From Humulus lupulus (taxonomy: Eukaryota > Streptophyta > Magnoliopsida > Rosales > Cannabaceae), in NCBI RefSeq assembly GCF_963169125.1, contig NC_084799.1, positions 105,601,143 to 105,665,142 of the forward strand: a DNA stretch of 64,000 bases, in the 5' to 3' direction. Below, piece after piece: positions 1-11,746 of this stretch (position 1 is the stretch's first letter; each line of letters starts with the position of its first letter). The notes below the pieces were generated by a model. The model saw nothing but the letters and a program-made list of their open reading frames with translations. It did no database searches and was not told the DNA's origin. Both the position numbers and the translations under genes were made by a program.

Positions 1-56
1 CAAATGAAGATGAAGAGCTCGAGGTGGATCTCTAGGCAGGGATCAAGTCATCTTCC

Positions 57-1664
57 ATGCCTCAAGGTAAATTCTCAATTGTTCTTCATTATGCTAAGCA
101 CGTAGGGGAGGGAACTAATCTAGACCATTCTTTATTTTTTCCCTCACTCCTCGAGTGTGGGCAAATCTTGGGACGTCGTTGGTACGAGGAGGAGTACCAA
201 TACTATCAGGACCTCATTGACGTATTCCTCCACAATCTGAGGAGGAAGAGACACCCCCAAGGTCTCGTGCCTCTGGACGAGGTGACGTCTATGCATGCCA
301 TTTGGTTTTGTCAGTATCATACCAATTTGATGCATAATTGGGTCAGCTCATCCATGAATTTGCATATTCCACCCTTCACTCAGAGGAGCCTGATCGCAAT
401 GGGGTTCCTGAGGAAATTTATATTTAGTCTCGCATGTAGTTTTACTTGTTTTCATTGCTTTCCTTTCCTTCCGAGGATTTAAACCAGTTTGTTTCTTGTG
501 TGTAGAAAGCATGGGCCTGTTCAAATTATTCAGGTCGAAGCGTCAGAGGGTGTCAAGTCCTTCTCAGATAGACCTCTCGGTGGCGTCAACCACGGCATCC
601 ACTCCTCTGACTACCTCGCCTCTAGCCTCGGTGGCCCCAGTAGCTCCTACAGTTGCTCCACTGGTCCTCACTCTGAGGATAGTGGATTGACCTTGAGGTT
701 CCCCCCCCCCCCCCCCATCAAGACAGAGGATCCTCTTCTAAGAAGGGCAAGGAAATCCCTTCAAAGGAGCTCGACTCTCGTTCGATCAGAGCACCTCAAT
801 TGATAATCTTCTCGAAGAATTATGTCAGGGAAGACTTTGAGAAGCACAAGCAGGTCTTTGAGTACTACAACACTCATATTGACGAGGGTAGAGAGGACTT
901 CAAACTCCTTACTGAGTTCCTGTGCGAGGACCGACCACGGGATTCTGTTGCTTTTCCTAGCTGCGAGGAGCTGGAGCCTCTTCTCGTGTCGAGAGTAGGA
1001 GGGAAGATTCCTCCACTCCCCACGGAGCTCCTCCAAGGGATAGCAAGGTCCCTGTGCGAGATGTCGTCTCATAGCTTCGGTCGTTGTGGCAGTGATAATG
1101 AGTTTTCATTTATAGCTGCCAGCCACCACTCCTTCGTAATGGTAAGTCTTCAAGTGTTTATCTCAGTATTATTTATACTCTAACTTGGCACAAACTGTGA
1201 CTTTCAATCAACAGCTGGTGTAGGCTCGGAAAGAGCTGGCGTAGGCTCTGAAAGAGCTAGAGCAGTTCCGGGAAACTGCGGTCCCACTGGAGGAGCACTC
1301 ACGACTCTAAAAGGAAGTGGAGGACAAGAGGGCCCGTGTCCGTGAGATGGAGACTATGCTAGCCACCAAGCAGTCAAAGTTTTCCACCCTGGAGGACACT
1401 TCCTCTATGCTATTAGAGGATGCCATGGGTTGAACCCATGTAGTGGATGAGAAGCTAGGTAAGGCCCACGAAGAGCTCCCGTTGAGCCGTGCAAAGTCTT
1501 TGGCCCGCGCCGAAGAGCTGATCAAGGCCATGGAGGATGCTGCACGGGTGGCTACTCATGCTGAAGTTGCCGCCAAGGAGGTCAAAGACCTCTGTCTCCG
1601 AGCAGAAGAACTAGAAAAGAACCTCGATGTGATAGCCGATGATACACTCTTTGTTGCATGGTAG
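57..1664 (+). pseudogene. Antisense accessory gene (aORF) of element A
   Basis: This gene lies opposite to gag-pol, downstream of integrase. The start used is the ATG at 57; upstream sequence is short and the true start may lie outside the window. An N-terminal globular part (57 to about 425) is followed by a likely intron, a Ser/Thr/Pro-rich stretch and another globular part (800-1141). A GTAAGT donor at 1142 and a CAG acceptor ending at 1214 define a 73-bp phase-0 intron. Downstream is a long Glu/Lys/Ala-rich coiled coil. Its frame is broken by several stops, at least two of them TAG where the local repeat predicts CAG (Gln). Tat-lineage elements are known to carry such antisense ORFs of unknown function. 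A run of 16 C at 701-716 also disrupts the frame. Confidence 0.6.
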
Positions 1665-2035
1665 ATTAACAGAAACATGGATCTCTCATTCACTGAGGAG
1701 CCCAACATGAGTACAATGCTCAAGGAGCACCTTGAGGTGGAGGAGGCTAAGCCGATCCTGTGAATGAGCTACTGGCAAAGGTTCCTCATGGGCAAGGGCC
1801 CCAGTAATTTTTTACTGTATACTACATTTTTAGCTAGGTAGGCATGTGTGCCATAGTTTATTAGGGTATAGACAATCAACGCTTGAGCCCCCGAGCATTA
1901 TTGTAAATATTTTTCCATTTAAACATATGCAGCTTGCACTACTTTAATTCCATGATTGCTATTTTATCATCAAATTGACACTTAGTAAATAGGAAACTTG
2001 GACTTTGTTAATTCAATTCAACGTAACATAACTCA

Positions 2036-2600
2036 CGAGAGTCCTAAGTCATCGAGTTAGGTCTTGTGCTCAAGTCTCGAAGACTCGAGTCTTTATCAAC
2101 TTATCCTAGTGCTTAGAAATTTGTTAGGCATTTAGTGTTGCTCCGTAGGCTCATGGTCCTCGAGAGTAACTTTAGCATAAATTCAAGTTACACTTGAAGC
2201 AACCCTAAGTCCCTAAGTTCCAATGACTCAGGACGGGGCCAATCTGCGGTTCTTAGAGCTTGAGGATCTTCCTACCAGTTTCTAGACACTTATGCATTTA
2301 GTGTTTCTTTTTAGGCTTGTGGTCCTAAGAGTAATTTTGATGCGATGTCAAGTGAGGGCACTTGGCTATCCTAGGCCTTCGAGTTTCAACGACTCGGGCT
2401 TTTAGGAGGTCTATCATACTGTTGGGTTTTGTCTTAGTGCTCGATGCTTCAAACATTTAGTGTTGCCTTCCAAGCTCGATGTCCTTGAAAGTAACTTTAA
2501 TGTCATCCTGTGTCATCGAGTCCCAATGTCTCAAGCCCCTAGGATGTCATTCGCACTAAGCTACATGCCCCCAAGTACATGGTCAATGGTGGGTCCACTC
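2036..2600. repeat. Degenerate tandem repeat, about 160 bp period
   Basis: The motif CATTTAGTGTT, followed by an AGGCT-type segment and a GAGAGTAACTTTA-like segment, recurs at 2129, 2295 and 2454, with intervals of 166 and 159 bp. Copies are heavily diverged. Confidence 0.6.
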
Positions 2601-2739
2601 GAGCCTATTTATTTGCCTTCTTAGTGCACAACTCAAGACCTAATCATGTGGAAGTCTTGAACTTGTCATCCTAGGTTCAGGTAATTGAGTTCCCCGCCCT
2701 TAGCTAGGTTTTTTCACGACACTCAAGTTTTAGCACTCG

Positions 2740-3510
2740 AGGTCTAGCTCCGAGTTCCAATGACTTAGGCTTCCACTTGCATCTCGAGATCAAGGGACTT
2801 GGTCAGTTCTCCTCGGGCATAATGTCAACGGGAGGTGACCTAAGTTTATTCTCGCACAACTTGGGTTTTTTACTCCTAGGGTCGACTCTTGACTTTGAGT
2901 GCAATTGACTCGGGCTCCAATTCGTATCTCGAGATCGACAGACTTGGTTATTAATTCTCGGGCACGCAATCCACGGAAGGTGAACCTAAGTCCATTCTCG
3001 TGCTATTTTGGGGAAATGAGTGCACGGTCCCGCAGAGTATTCTACTTAAGTCTTAGGTGACTTAGGCTCGTGCCCGAGTACAGAGGACTTGGGCTTCCGT
3101 TCACATCTCGAGAATTGGGACTTGGTTATTACTCCTTGGGCACGCGTTTTCCTTGGGAGAATATGCTAAACCCAATATTACGTTACTTGGATCTCTTTGG
3201 CACTGGGTATTTCCCAGGACAGTTAGCTATGGGGTCCATGACATTAGGGACGCTTCAATCATTGACTAGCTTAGCTTCCTAAGTCATCAACTTCCTGGTG
3301 CTATTCTTTCTTGTGACTTACTGGGGACTTGGTCAGTGCTCCTCGGGCACAACATCCATGGGAGGTAACCCAAGTCCATGCCTCATAACCAAGTACAGAG
3401 GAATTGGTCTTCTGTTCGCATCTCGAGATTAAGGGACTTGGTCATTGCTCCTTGGGCGCAATCTCCGCGAGAGGTGACCTAAGCCTGTTCTCGCACTACT
3501 AGGATTCCTA
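2740..3510. repeat. Degenerate tandem repeat, about 145-180 bp period
   Basis: A module containing ATCTCGAGA, then GGACTTGGT, then a CTCCTCGGGCAC-like segment and GGAGGTGACCTAAG recurs at 2781, 2926, 3104 and 3420. A decayed copy lies between the last two. It sits beside the 160-bp repeat, so two unrelated repeat families occupy the same 3' region. Confidence 0.65.
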
Positions 3511-4263
3511 GTCTTCAGTCTCTAGACGCTAAGCTTACCCCGCTCTAGACAAGCTTGGTTTCTTAGGTCGTGAACTCAAGACTCTTTAGTTTCATAGGTC
3601 TTTTTATTCTCGGGGTATCGATGCTAAGCCTACTCCACTTTTGACAAGCTTAGTTTCCTAGGTCATCCTCCGTGAGGTGTGGTACTCTGCGAGGCTACCC
3701 TAACTCCATGCCCCCCAAGTGATCGGAGACTAGTCTGCATTCACTTGTCTAGGCCTGCGAGTGGGTGCTCTATGAGTAGTACATACAGAATAAAGGAAAC
3801 TAACAAATGTAAGTAGAATCTCAAAAAAAAATTCTGTGTTTTTCTTACACAGTTTCCATTAACTTTGCTCGGAGGCTACAAGGAGATTACAAAATTTACT
3901 AAATTTACTGCTAATATCATTGGAAATACCGGCGAAGATGCTCGGCAGTCTAGGTGTGGGGTATCAATTCCCTATTCATTCGGGCTAATTTGTATGTCCC
4001 CAGACATACAATGCTCTCAACTTGGTATAGGCCTTCCCAATTAGGTCCCAGCACTCCAGCATCAGGGTCTCGGGTGGCTAAGAAGACTCTTGGCAACACT
4101 AGATCTCCGACCCCATACTATCATTCTTCACTTTAGAGCTGAAATATCTAGCTACTTTCTATTGGTAGGACGCTACTTGAAGCTGAGAAGCTTCATGGAG
4201 CTCCTCCACAAGGTCCAGGGACTCTCGGAGTAAAGCGCGGTTTGTGGTCGAATAATACGTATC

Positions 4264-4900
4264 TCATCGGTGTGTGGAGATTTCTTCTTCAACCGGGAGC
4301 ATGGCTTCATACCCATAGGCCATAGAGAATGGTGAGTGGCCTGTGGAATTTCTGGCAGCGGTGCGATAACTCCACAATGCCCAAGGCAACTCCTCGAGCC
4401 AAGCGTATTTCGCATGTTCAATCCTTTTCTTCAAAGTGGCTTTGAGCGTCTTGTTGACTTCTTCCACCTGCCCGTTTGCCTGTGGGTGGGCCATAAAGGA
4501 AAAACTCTTCATAACTCCGTGCCACAGAAAAAAGTCTGTGAACACCTCACTTTCAAACTGCAGACCGTTGTCAGAGACTATCTTCCTCGGGAGGTCGTAG
4601 CGGTAAACAATGTTCTTGATAACGAAGTCCAATGCCTTCTTGGAAGTGATTGTAGAGAATGGCTCGGCCTTGACCCACTTCGTGAAGTAGTCGACCACCA
4701 CTATTACATACTTCACTCCTCCTTTTCCTGTGGGCAATGTCTCGATAAGTTCAATGCCCAAGACAGCAAAGGGCAAAGGACTGATCATCTAGGTGAGCTC
4801 ATTTGGAGGAGCTCGAGGTATATTGGCGAAGCGTTGGCACTTGTCACACTTCTTGACATAGTCCATCGCATCTCCATTCATGGTGGGCTAAAAGTATCCT
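4264..4900 (-). pseudogene. Element A integrase (core plus end of zinc-binding domain)
   Basis: The ORF 4788-4264 encodes the retroviral-type integrase core. SDNG contains the second catalytic Asp and ANGQVEEVNK contains the catalytic Glu. The first catalytic Asp, expected in a G-[IM]-D context, reads Glu in GIELIE. KCQRFANIPR, upstream at about 4850 in a neighbouring frame, is the end of the HHCC zinc-binding region. The ORF ends near a VEEEISTHR segment, so the C-terminal part is missing or out of frame. Integrase would insert the element cDNA; this copy is unlikely to work. Confidence 0.85.
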
Positions 4901-5440
4901 TGTCTCAAGATCTTCTTAGTGAGGCTCTACCCCGCAGCGTGGTTCACGCAAAAGCCCTCATGCACTTCTCGAAGTATCAGGCCGACCTCTTGCTCGGACA
5001 CGCATCGAAGAAAGGGCAACAAATACCCTTGCATGTACAGTCTACTGTCCACCCACCGGGGCATCCACAGGTCTCTCGTTGTTTCCAGTGCACTCAGCGA
5101 TGAAATCTGCCAGTGCCTACCCCTTTATGGAAGTCCTCGGATGATAAGTGATGTCAAACTAACTAAGTTCGACTGACCACTTCAGGGATCTCCTGGATGA
5201 CTCCGCCTTTTGGAGGACCTACCAAGGGATGGTTCATGACGATCTTGATGGGATGCGCCTGGAAATAGGGCATTAGATTTTGAGAAGCTACCATTAGGAA
5301 AAAGGTCAACTTCTCCAAGAGTGGGTATCTAGACTCTGCTCCGAGGAGTCTTTTGCTTACATAATACATGGGGTGATGGACGCAGCCTTCCTTGCGCACT
5401 AAGGAGACACTAATGGCGCTCTCTAAGACATCCATGTAGA
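4901..5440 (-). pseudogene. Element A RNase H region
   Basis: The ORF 5435-5163 matches the RNase H-like segment that follows gypsy RT: YYVSKRLLGAESRYP, then PYFQAHPI. The second, archaeal-type RNase H expected in Tat elements is represented only by short out-of-frame pieces between 5160 and 4900, which implies a deletion. RNase H removes the RNA template during reverse transcription. Confidence 0.75.
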
Positions 5441-6330
5441 GCAGGAGGGGTTCTTCGTAGCTTTGACAAGAAAGGTGGGTTTTCCATGTGCGCCTTTAAC
5501 TGTTGGAACGCCTGCTCACACACCTCTGTCCATTCAAACCTCTTACCTCCTCAAAGTATGTTGTAGAACGGGATGCACTTGTCAATTTCCTTGGAAATAA
5601 AGCGACTCAAGGTAGCTATCCTCTTGGTGAGGCTTTGAACATCCTTGTCCTTTCAGGGGGATGGCATATCAACTAGCGTTTTGATCTTCTCGGGGCTTGC
5701 CCCTATCCCTCGAGCACTGACAATAAAGCCCAGGAACTTCCCGGAGGCAACTCCAAAAGTGCACTTCTGGGGATTTATTTTTATCCCAAACCTAGGAATT
5801 ACTGAAAATACTTCTGCTAGGTCCTTTACGTGGTTAGAAGCTATTCTAGACTTTCCCAGCATGTCATATACATAAACCTCCATGTTCCCTCCCAATTGTT
5901 CCTTGAACATATGGTTCACGAGCCTTTGGTTGGTGGCACTAGCGTTATTCATCATGAAAGGGCATCAATTTATAGCAGTAAACTCCTTTATCAGTTTGGA
6001 ATTTGGTGTGTTCTTGATCCACGACATGCATAGAAATCTAGTTATAGCCCGAGTACGCATCCACGAAGGACAAGAGCTCATACCCGAAGGTGGCATCGAC
6101 CATCTGATCTATCTTCGGCAGTGGGAAACCATTTTTAGGGCAAGCCTTGTTGAAGTCGGAGAAGTCTATGCAGGTCCTCCAGGTGCCATTTGGCTTAGGC
6201 ACGTGGACCAAATTTGATACCCACTTGGGGTATTGGGTGTCCCGAATGAACCCTGGTTTGGTCAAACGTTCTCTGCTTTTGCTTAATTGGAGCAAAGTTT
6301 GGATTGGCATTTAAGGCATGACAAATGATA
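5441..6330 (-). pseudogene. Element A reverse transcriptase
   Basis: Two minus-strand ORFs, 6310-6038 and 5955-5653, cover RT. The first holds KPNGTWRTCIDFSDFNKACPK and the VDAYSGYN motif (an active-site Asp) and ends in a stop directly after YN. The second holds the polymerase motif as YVYDML instead of YVDDML, so one catalytic Asp is lost. NPQKCTFGV and GFIVSARGI follow, as usual in gypsy RT. The stop and the YVYD change make it non-functional. Confidence 0.88.
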
Positions 6331-6362
6331 TTTGGGTCAATTCCAGTCATGTTGGAGTGAGA

Positions 6363-7073
6363 CTAGACAAAAACATCCTGGTTTCCCCAGAGAAAGACCA
6401 CCAGTGCTTCTCGGACTTCTGCCTTCAAATTCTTTCCGACCTTGGTCTTCCTTTTAGGGACAGAGGCATCGAGGGCCACTTCCTCAACTTCCTCCATGGG
6501 CTTAATAGCCCTCTCTTTCTGAACCCGCGGATGCAAATCATTAGTTTCATCAACCCGAACAACATGCACCTCCACCTCCTCGGGAAGAGGCTGCTTAGGA
6601 GCCAACACCTCGACCACCATTACTGGTTTCTTGAGGAACACAATGTAGAATTTCCTCGCCTCTTTTTGTTCTTCTCGAATTATGCCAATCCCTAAATTCG
6701 TGGGGAACTTCATGCACATATGTCAAATGGAGGTGACCGCCCCGAACTCCACTAAGGTCGGGCGCCCCAAGATGGCGTTATACGCCGAGGACCAATCCAC
6801 CACCACAAAGGTGCGGTACTTAAAAGCTTGGCCAGGCACCTCTCCAAGCGTCACAGGCAGCTTTATTTGGTCCAACGGTATGAGAACTTCCCCTGAGAAC
6901 CCATATAGAGTTGAGGTGCATGGGGACAAGTCGATTGTGGTCAGCCCGATCTTCTCGTAGGTTGACTTGAACACGATGTTCACTGAACTCCCATTGTCCA
7001 CCAGGATTCGAGCGACCATCTTATTGGAAACCTGGCTCTTGATCACCAAAGGATCATGGTGTGGAAAGTGCAC
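6363..7073 (-). pseudogene. Element A aspartic protease and linker
   Basis: The ORF 7073-6723 encodes a retropepsin-like protease. It begins in FPHHDPLVI, has the catalytic motif LVDNGSSVN, and ends with AILGRPTLVEFGAVTS, characteristic of plant gypsy Pol. The ORF 6719-6363 is the acidic/basic linker to RT. The active-site motif is intact, unlike the protease of element C. The upstream protein is cut by the solo LTR at 7117. Confidence 0.85.
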
Positions 7074-7111
7074 TATTCAAGCATCTTCCTTGGAGAATGT
7101 GATGATTTGGT

Positions 7112-9367
7112 CAGTCTGTTGGAAAAACAATTAGAGTACACAGAGGAATAGGCATGGTGGGCCCATTGTACAAACAATAAATTTTCCATCACTCAAATAA
7201 ATAGTTTATATGATCAAGAAAACATATTGACAGAAACATTAACATACAATATTATTAATCATGCAATATATATATATATAAATATACAATATATTTATAT
7301 ATATCATATAAACATATACATAAATATTCAAGAACAAAAGTATTTACCTCTTGAAGCCTATCAAGTGTCCTTGAGTCTTTTCGTATATATATTGATATTC
7401 CTATCCAACGCTTTCAGTACTCAAACTACGATCTTTTGGAATGTTCTGTACACCTCAAAATGTGTGTGGGCACATAGAGAACATGGGTTTGTAATTTAGG
7501 AATCACAAGTATTTCTCAACACATGAGAACTTGGATTATGGTCTGAGAAAGGTTAGAATAAAGAAGAAGAAGACAATCTTTTAGTCTGACAAAAAATTCT
7601 GAAACCTATTCTGAATTGTATCTGTGACTTATGTTTTCTTCTTATTATTCTATATCATATATATATATAGTAATTATTCTATTACCTTATTATTCCTAAT
7701 AATAATAGTAATATAATAATAATATCATAATAATAATAGGAATTGATTTAGGTAAATATCTAACTTACCAAATTTGAAAATATCTATTTTTAAATTATTA
7801 ATTAATTAAATAAATAAAATAAAATAAAAACTATACTAATACAATATCAGTGTACTGATACACACATGGCACAGTCCTTGGACTGCGTCATGCGTGAACT
7901 ACTAATTCCCTTTTTAGAGATATTGCATTTTTCTTTTAATTATTTATTTAACTAAAATCATTCTTTCAAAAAATAAGGTATTTATCTTTTTAAGGAAAAT
8001 ATGACAACCATATTTCAAAATTTAAATTTTAAATTCAAAATTCAAATTGATGATCATCATTATCATCATGTTTTAAAATTCAATAAATCAAAACTATTTT
8101 TGACTTACCAATTTTTTTTCTCCCACTCAACTAAAATAATTAATTTCAAAAATTAATTAATTAATTTATATATATGAATTTCAAAATATATACTCAAATT
8201 AATAACATATTTTCAAAAATTTAATAATTAATTATTTAACCTCACTTATCACATAATTGTATACTTGACCTGAAGAATAAAATTCTTCTCAAATTTCCAA
8301 ATTAAAGTTATACTCGTGTATCAACTCTTACATTGATATGGTGTTGATAGATCTACCCTGGGGACCTATGGACCTATAATATCAAGCTCCAATAAATATT
8401 AGATTATTAATCAAAGCTCTTTGATTAAATAATCATATTTATTAATCTCATGATTACTCCACTATAGATATGAGATTGAACACTTTATAATTATTGACTT
8501 ATATTTACTAAGTAATTTATTAAAGAATAAAGTATCCATTGAAATAATTATTACATACAACATTAATCCTCTATTAATGGTTCATAATTAAAAGGGATTA
8601 AAATTACTGTTTTACCCTTTTAGCTTTATCTTGTTCCTAGAGTACCATTGACTTTACTAGTAAAGGTTGTGTCACAACAAGTTTGCGACGTGAGTGCTCA
8701 TAACCTTTTTAGTTCCAAAAGTCTACCCAATAGGGAACCTTTATTCAATCTATAAGAAGGTATAGACTCTATATCTATTAAACTATGTCCCCAGCCATGT
8801 ATATCATTGAGTCCCCAAAACAATTGTTCTTAGCCTGATCATTCTAACAAACCTTAAAACATGAATCAAAGGATCAGATGACTTAGATAGGAGTTCATAG
8901 AAACCTCAGGATTAAGATCATTGTGTATATGATCATCGTTTGATGTATTTGATCAATACTATGAAACAATGTTTAAATAAGTATTAACAAATCACATCTG
9001 GTCCAGTTCTGTATATCACTATATATAAAGTTCCTTCACTAAAATGTTCTACTACACTAGTGACCCGGATCTAGGTCACTTGTATTCATAATACTAGCGA
9101 ACCGTACTAGCAATAATTAATCTAAAGATTCCAGAACTTTATTTTACTCTGGACTGTTTTAAGTTTATTATCTTAATCTCGATCCTCTCATACCAATATG
9201 AGATTAAGACCACATAGATAAACTTTGGAATTTTCTGATCTTTATTTAATATTATCAACATAACATCGGACATAGTCTATATATATAATAATTCAATTCA
9301 ATTATTTATTTCATTTAAAACATTTGTCAACTACAATTGCTTTAAGGGCACTATTCCCAACACAGTC
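7112..9367 (-). mobile_element. Solo copia-type LTR H (7117-9362) with TSD CAGTC
   Basis: The LTR runs from TGTTGGAAAAAC at 7117 to CCCAACA ending at 9362 (2246 bp), flanked by CAGTC at 7112-7116 and 9363-9367. It interrupts the gag-protease linker of element A, which reads on across the junction. Sequence and layout resemble the LTRs of copia F: the same TGTTRG start and a shared segment around GGGACCTATGGACCTATAA. It therefore probably comes from a related family in the same orientation. No internal coding part remains, which implies LTR-LTR recombination. The interior is AT-rich with short TA microsatellites (7269-7310, 7660-7670). Confidence 0.9.
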
Positions 9368-9378
9368 ATCCTTGGCAT

Positions 9379-10097
9379 CTAGGCTAGAAATTGAGATAAT
9401 GCCAACACCTCATCGTCATGGTTTACAGCCTGCGTATACCTATTCTGCGAGCCTTGGGAGGTGCCCCCCAAGTGGGGTCCTCCGGAGATGGTCACCACAC
9501 ACCCATTCACTAGGGGAGGTTTGTGGACTATTTGTTGTTGCGGAACTGCGAGTGTCGTACCCAGAGCCTGGGCGTTGCGGGCTGTCCAGGTGTTACCACA
9601 GCTAGGGCCTAACCCTAGCATGCTCCATCCTTAGCATACTAGCAAAGGTGTCCTAGTTTGATGAGGTTTTCAATCTCATCCTTGAGTTGGCAGCACCCAT
9701 TGGTGTGGTGCCCCACATCGTTATGAAAATGGCAAAACTTGTTGGGATCTTGCCTCTCCCTATCTCTCCGAATGGGTTGTGGCTTCTGGTAATGGACATG
9801 TTGTTTCGTGGCCACAAAGGTGTTCTTCCGAGAGTCCACTAAGTCAGTGTACTCAATGTTTTTCGAAACATACTTCTCATCGAGGGCAATTCCATATCCT
9901 GCCTGCACTATCTCATTTCCCTTGGCCTTTCTTCCCTTGCCTTTACCCCCGCGCCTACTGTTGTTGGGGGTTCGGATGGGTGTGGTAGACTGGGAAGGAG
10001 TAGCAACTCCAACACTGAATTCAGGTGGATAAGTATTGTACCCAGTGGTCGCTGCTCCATATCTCGTCGGAGCAACACTGAAACTAGCAAGTGGCAC
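9379..10097 (-). pseudogene. Element A gag C-terminus (zinc knuckle) and gag-pro linker
   Basis: The ORF 10097-9639 contains a CCHC-type knuckle, CHFHNDVGHHTNGC, followed by QLKDEIENLIKLGHL, a Tat-type signature. The second ORF, 9621-9379, continues with VVTISGGPHLGGTS, a segment also seen in element C. Gag packages the element RNA in virus-like particles. A stop separates the two ORFs. Confidence 0.85.
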
Positions 10098-10363
10098 GAC
10101 ACTAAAGCCAGCTGGTGGGATAATCAGACTGAACTAGGCTCAAACCACAATATGCTGGACAGGAGCGTAGGGTGGACACTGGGCCACCGAAGCCATGGGG
10201 CTTGGGGTCGTTGGAGCGGGAAAAGCGATAGGCCCCCCCAATGCTCCAATCTGGGCATCTTCTCAGCTAATATACTCTTGTGCTCAGTGGATGAAGTTGT
10301 CGAGCCTTCGGCATCCTCTCCAGTGGAGGTCATCCCATAACGAGGAACCCGCACGGATGACAA

Positions 10364-11746
10364 CCTACAAGGCCATCAGCTGTTGGTCGTCATCAACTCT
10401 CTTTGTCCTCGTAACTTCCTCCTTGAAGTGTTTGATGTAAGCTTTGAGGGTCTTAAAGGGTCCTTGATTTATTTTGGCCAAAGCATTGACCTCAAAGCTC
10501 ACCTTCCGAGCAGCTATGAATTTCCTTCAGAATGAAGACGACAGCTAATGCCACGAATGAATAGATCGACTTGTGTTTTTTGAACCATTTATCTGCTGGT
10601 CCAGTAAAGGTTATCGGGAACACTTGAAACTTGGTGTCTTCAAAGACGTGATGCACCAAAATCAACCTATTTAACTTGGAGAGGTGGCCAGTGGGATCCG
10701 TTCTGCCATCATCGGATGTGATGAAAAGCATCTTAAAGTCTCACGATAATGGGGCTTCTTCAATGTGAGGAGCACATGGCTCCCTGTTCTCGTCATTCAA
10801 GTCGGAGTCATGGCCCTGTCGTCAGGACATTATAAGCATTACCCTCTTCAAGCTCTCTAACTCCGCGTGGAGGGGGTCGCAATCTTGGTTGGCACTTTAT
10901 GCCAGGTTATCCCTCTTTCGAGTGTTAAGACTGTCTTAGAGGTTTAACTGGTCCTTCCTCTCGGGTTTGCGCCTGAAATCCTTGTTACACCTATGAGCAT
11001 TCGGGTCGTCTCATAGATCAATTTGGCATCAGAATGCACCACTGCCCTCAAGGTATGCTCCTTTCGTTTCCTTGTCAGACTCAATGTTTTCATTGTTAAC
11101 TGAATGCTGATATCGCGTTCTCGGTTAACGAAGATGTTTCACCTTTTGGCTCCTTGGCCATTACTCCTATGGTGTTGGTGAGGTGTTGGGGGGACACCAC
11201 CTCCAGGCCTCGCGCGATCCGTATTGGTGCACTTGGGCAGAATGCCCTGGGCTCCATGGGCACTGACGGTCTGGCAGTGTCCTCGAGCACCTAGGCCTTT
11301 ACCTTTACTAGCTGGCCTCAAGTCTTGGTTGTCTTCGGGGTTCCGATGAGCCTTCTTTTGCTTGGAAGTATGGTTGTCGTCGACCTTAGCCTTAGCACAA
11401 TCTTGTGGCACAGGTGGAGCTCCAACTCCAGTTGGGTGCACTGGGGGCATGCCAACTAGCAGATCTCGTGCCACACAAGCCAGGTGCTCGGGAGACAAAT
11501 CGGCTGGGTCGACAGGTGGCACTCTAGTTGGGTGCACAGGTGGCACACCTAATCATGATATTATTCTCTTTGGTGTTGAGTTTCTGCTGCTGAGTGATGA
11601 TCACGAAGCGCCACCACTTCTAGCACCTCCTCCACGTCCATGGGCTGAGGATATTCCTCCTCATAATACTCGTTGTCTACGCTGTCATATTTGGAATTTT
11701 CGTCATAGTCTCCACGTCCATGGGCTGAGGTAAGAAAACATAACAC
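10364..11746 (-). pseudogene. Element A gag N-terminal and core regions
   Basis: Several minus-strand frames line up as decayed gag. 11746-11561 is an acidic N-terminus; 11546-11139 is Pro/His-rich; 10731-10492 carries the retrotransposon gag core motif FTGPADKWFKK. Frames are broken throughout. A 20-bp segment, TCCACGTCCATGGGCTGAGG, occurs at about 11633 and again at about 11712 near the junction with LTR fragment E, possibly from a local duplication. The element A primer-binding site was not found here, probably lost with the junction. Confidence 0.65.

Larger units (their letters stand above)
1665..4263 (-). other. Non-coding 3' region of element A between integrase and aORF
   Basis: No frame of useful length resembles a known protein. 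The stretch has two blocks of degenerate tandem repeats (listed separately) and relict sequence. The last part, 3800-4260, leads into the integrase C-terminus on the minus strand. In Tat-type elements this position, between pol and the 3' LTR, is typically long, variable and repeat-rich. Confidence 0.6.

Noticed and set aside
4336..5103. 255-aa plus-strand ORF
   Set aside because: It is the complement of the element A integrase and RNase H; the minus-strand reading explains it.
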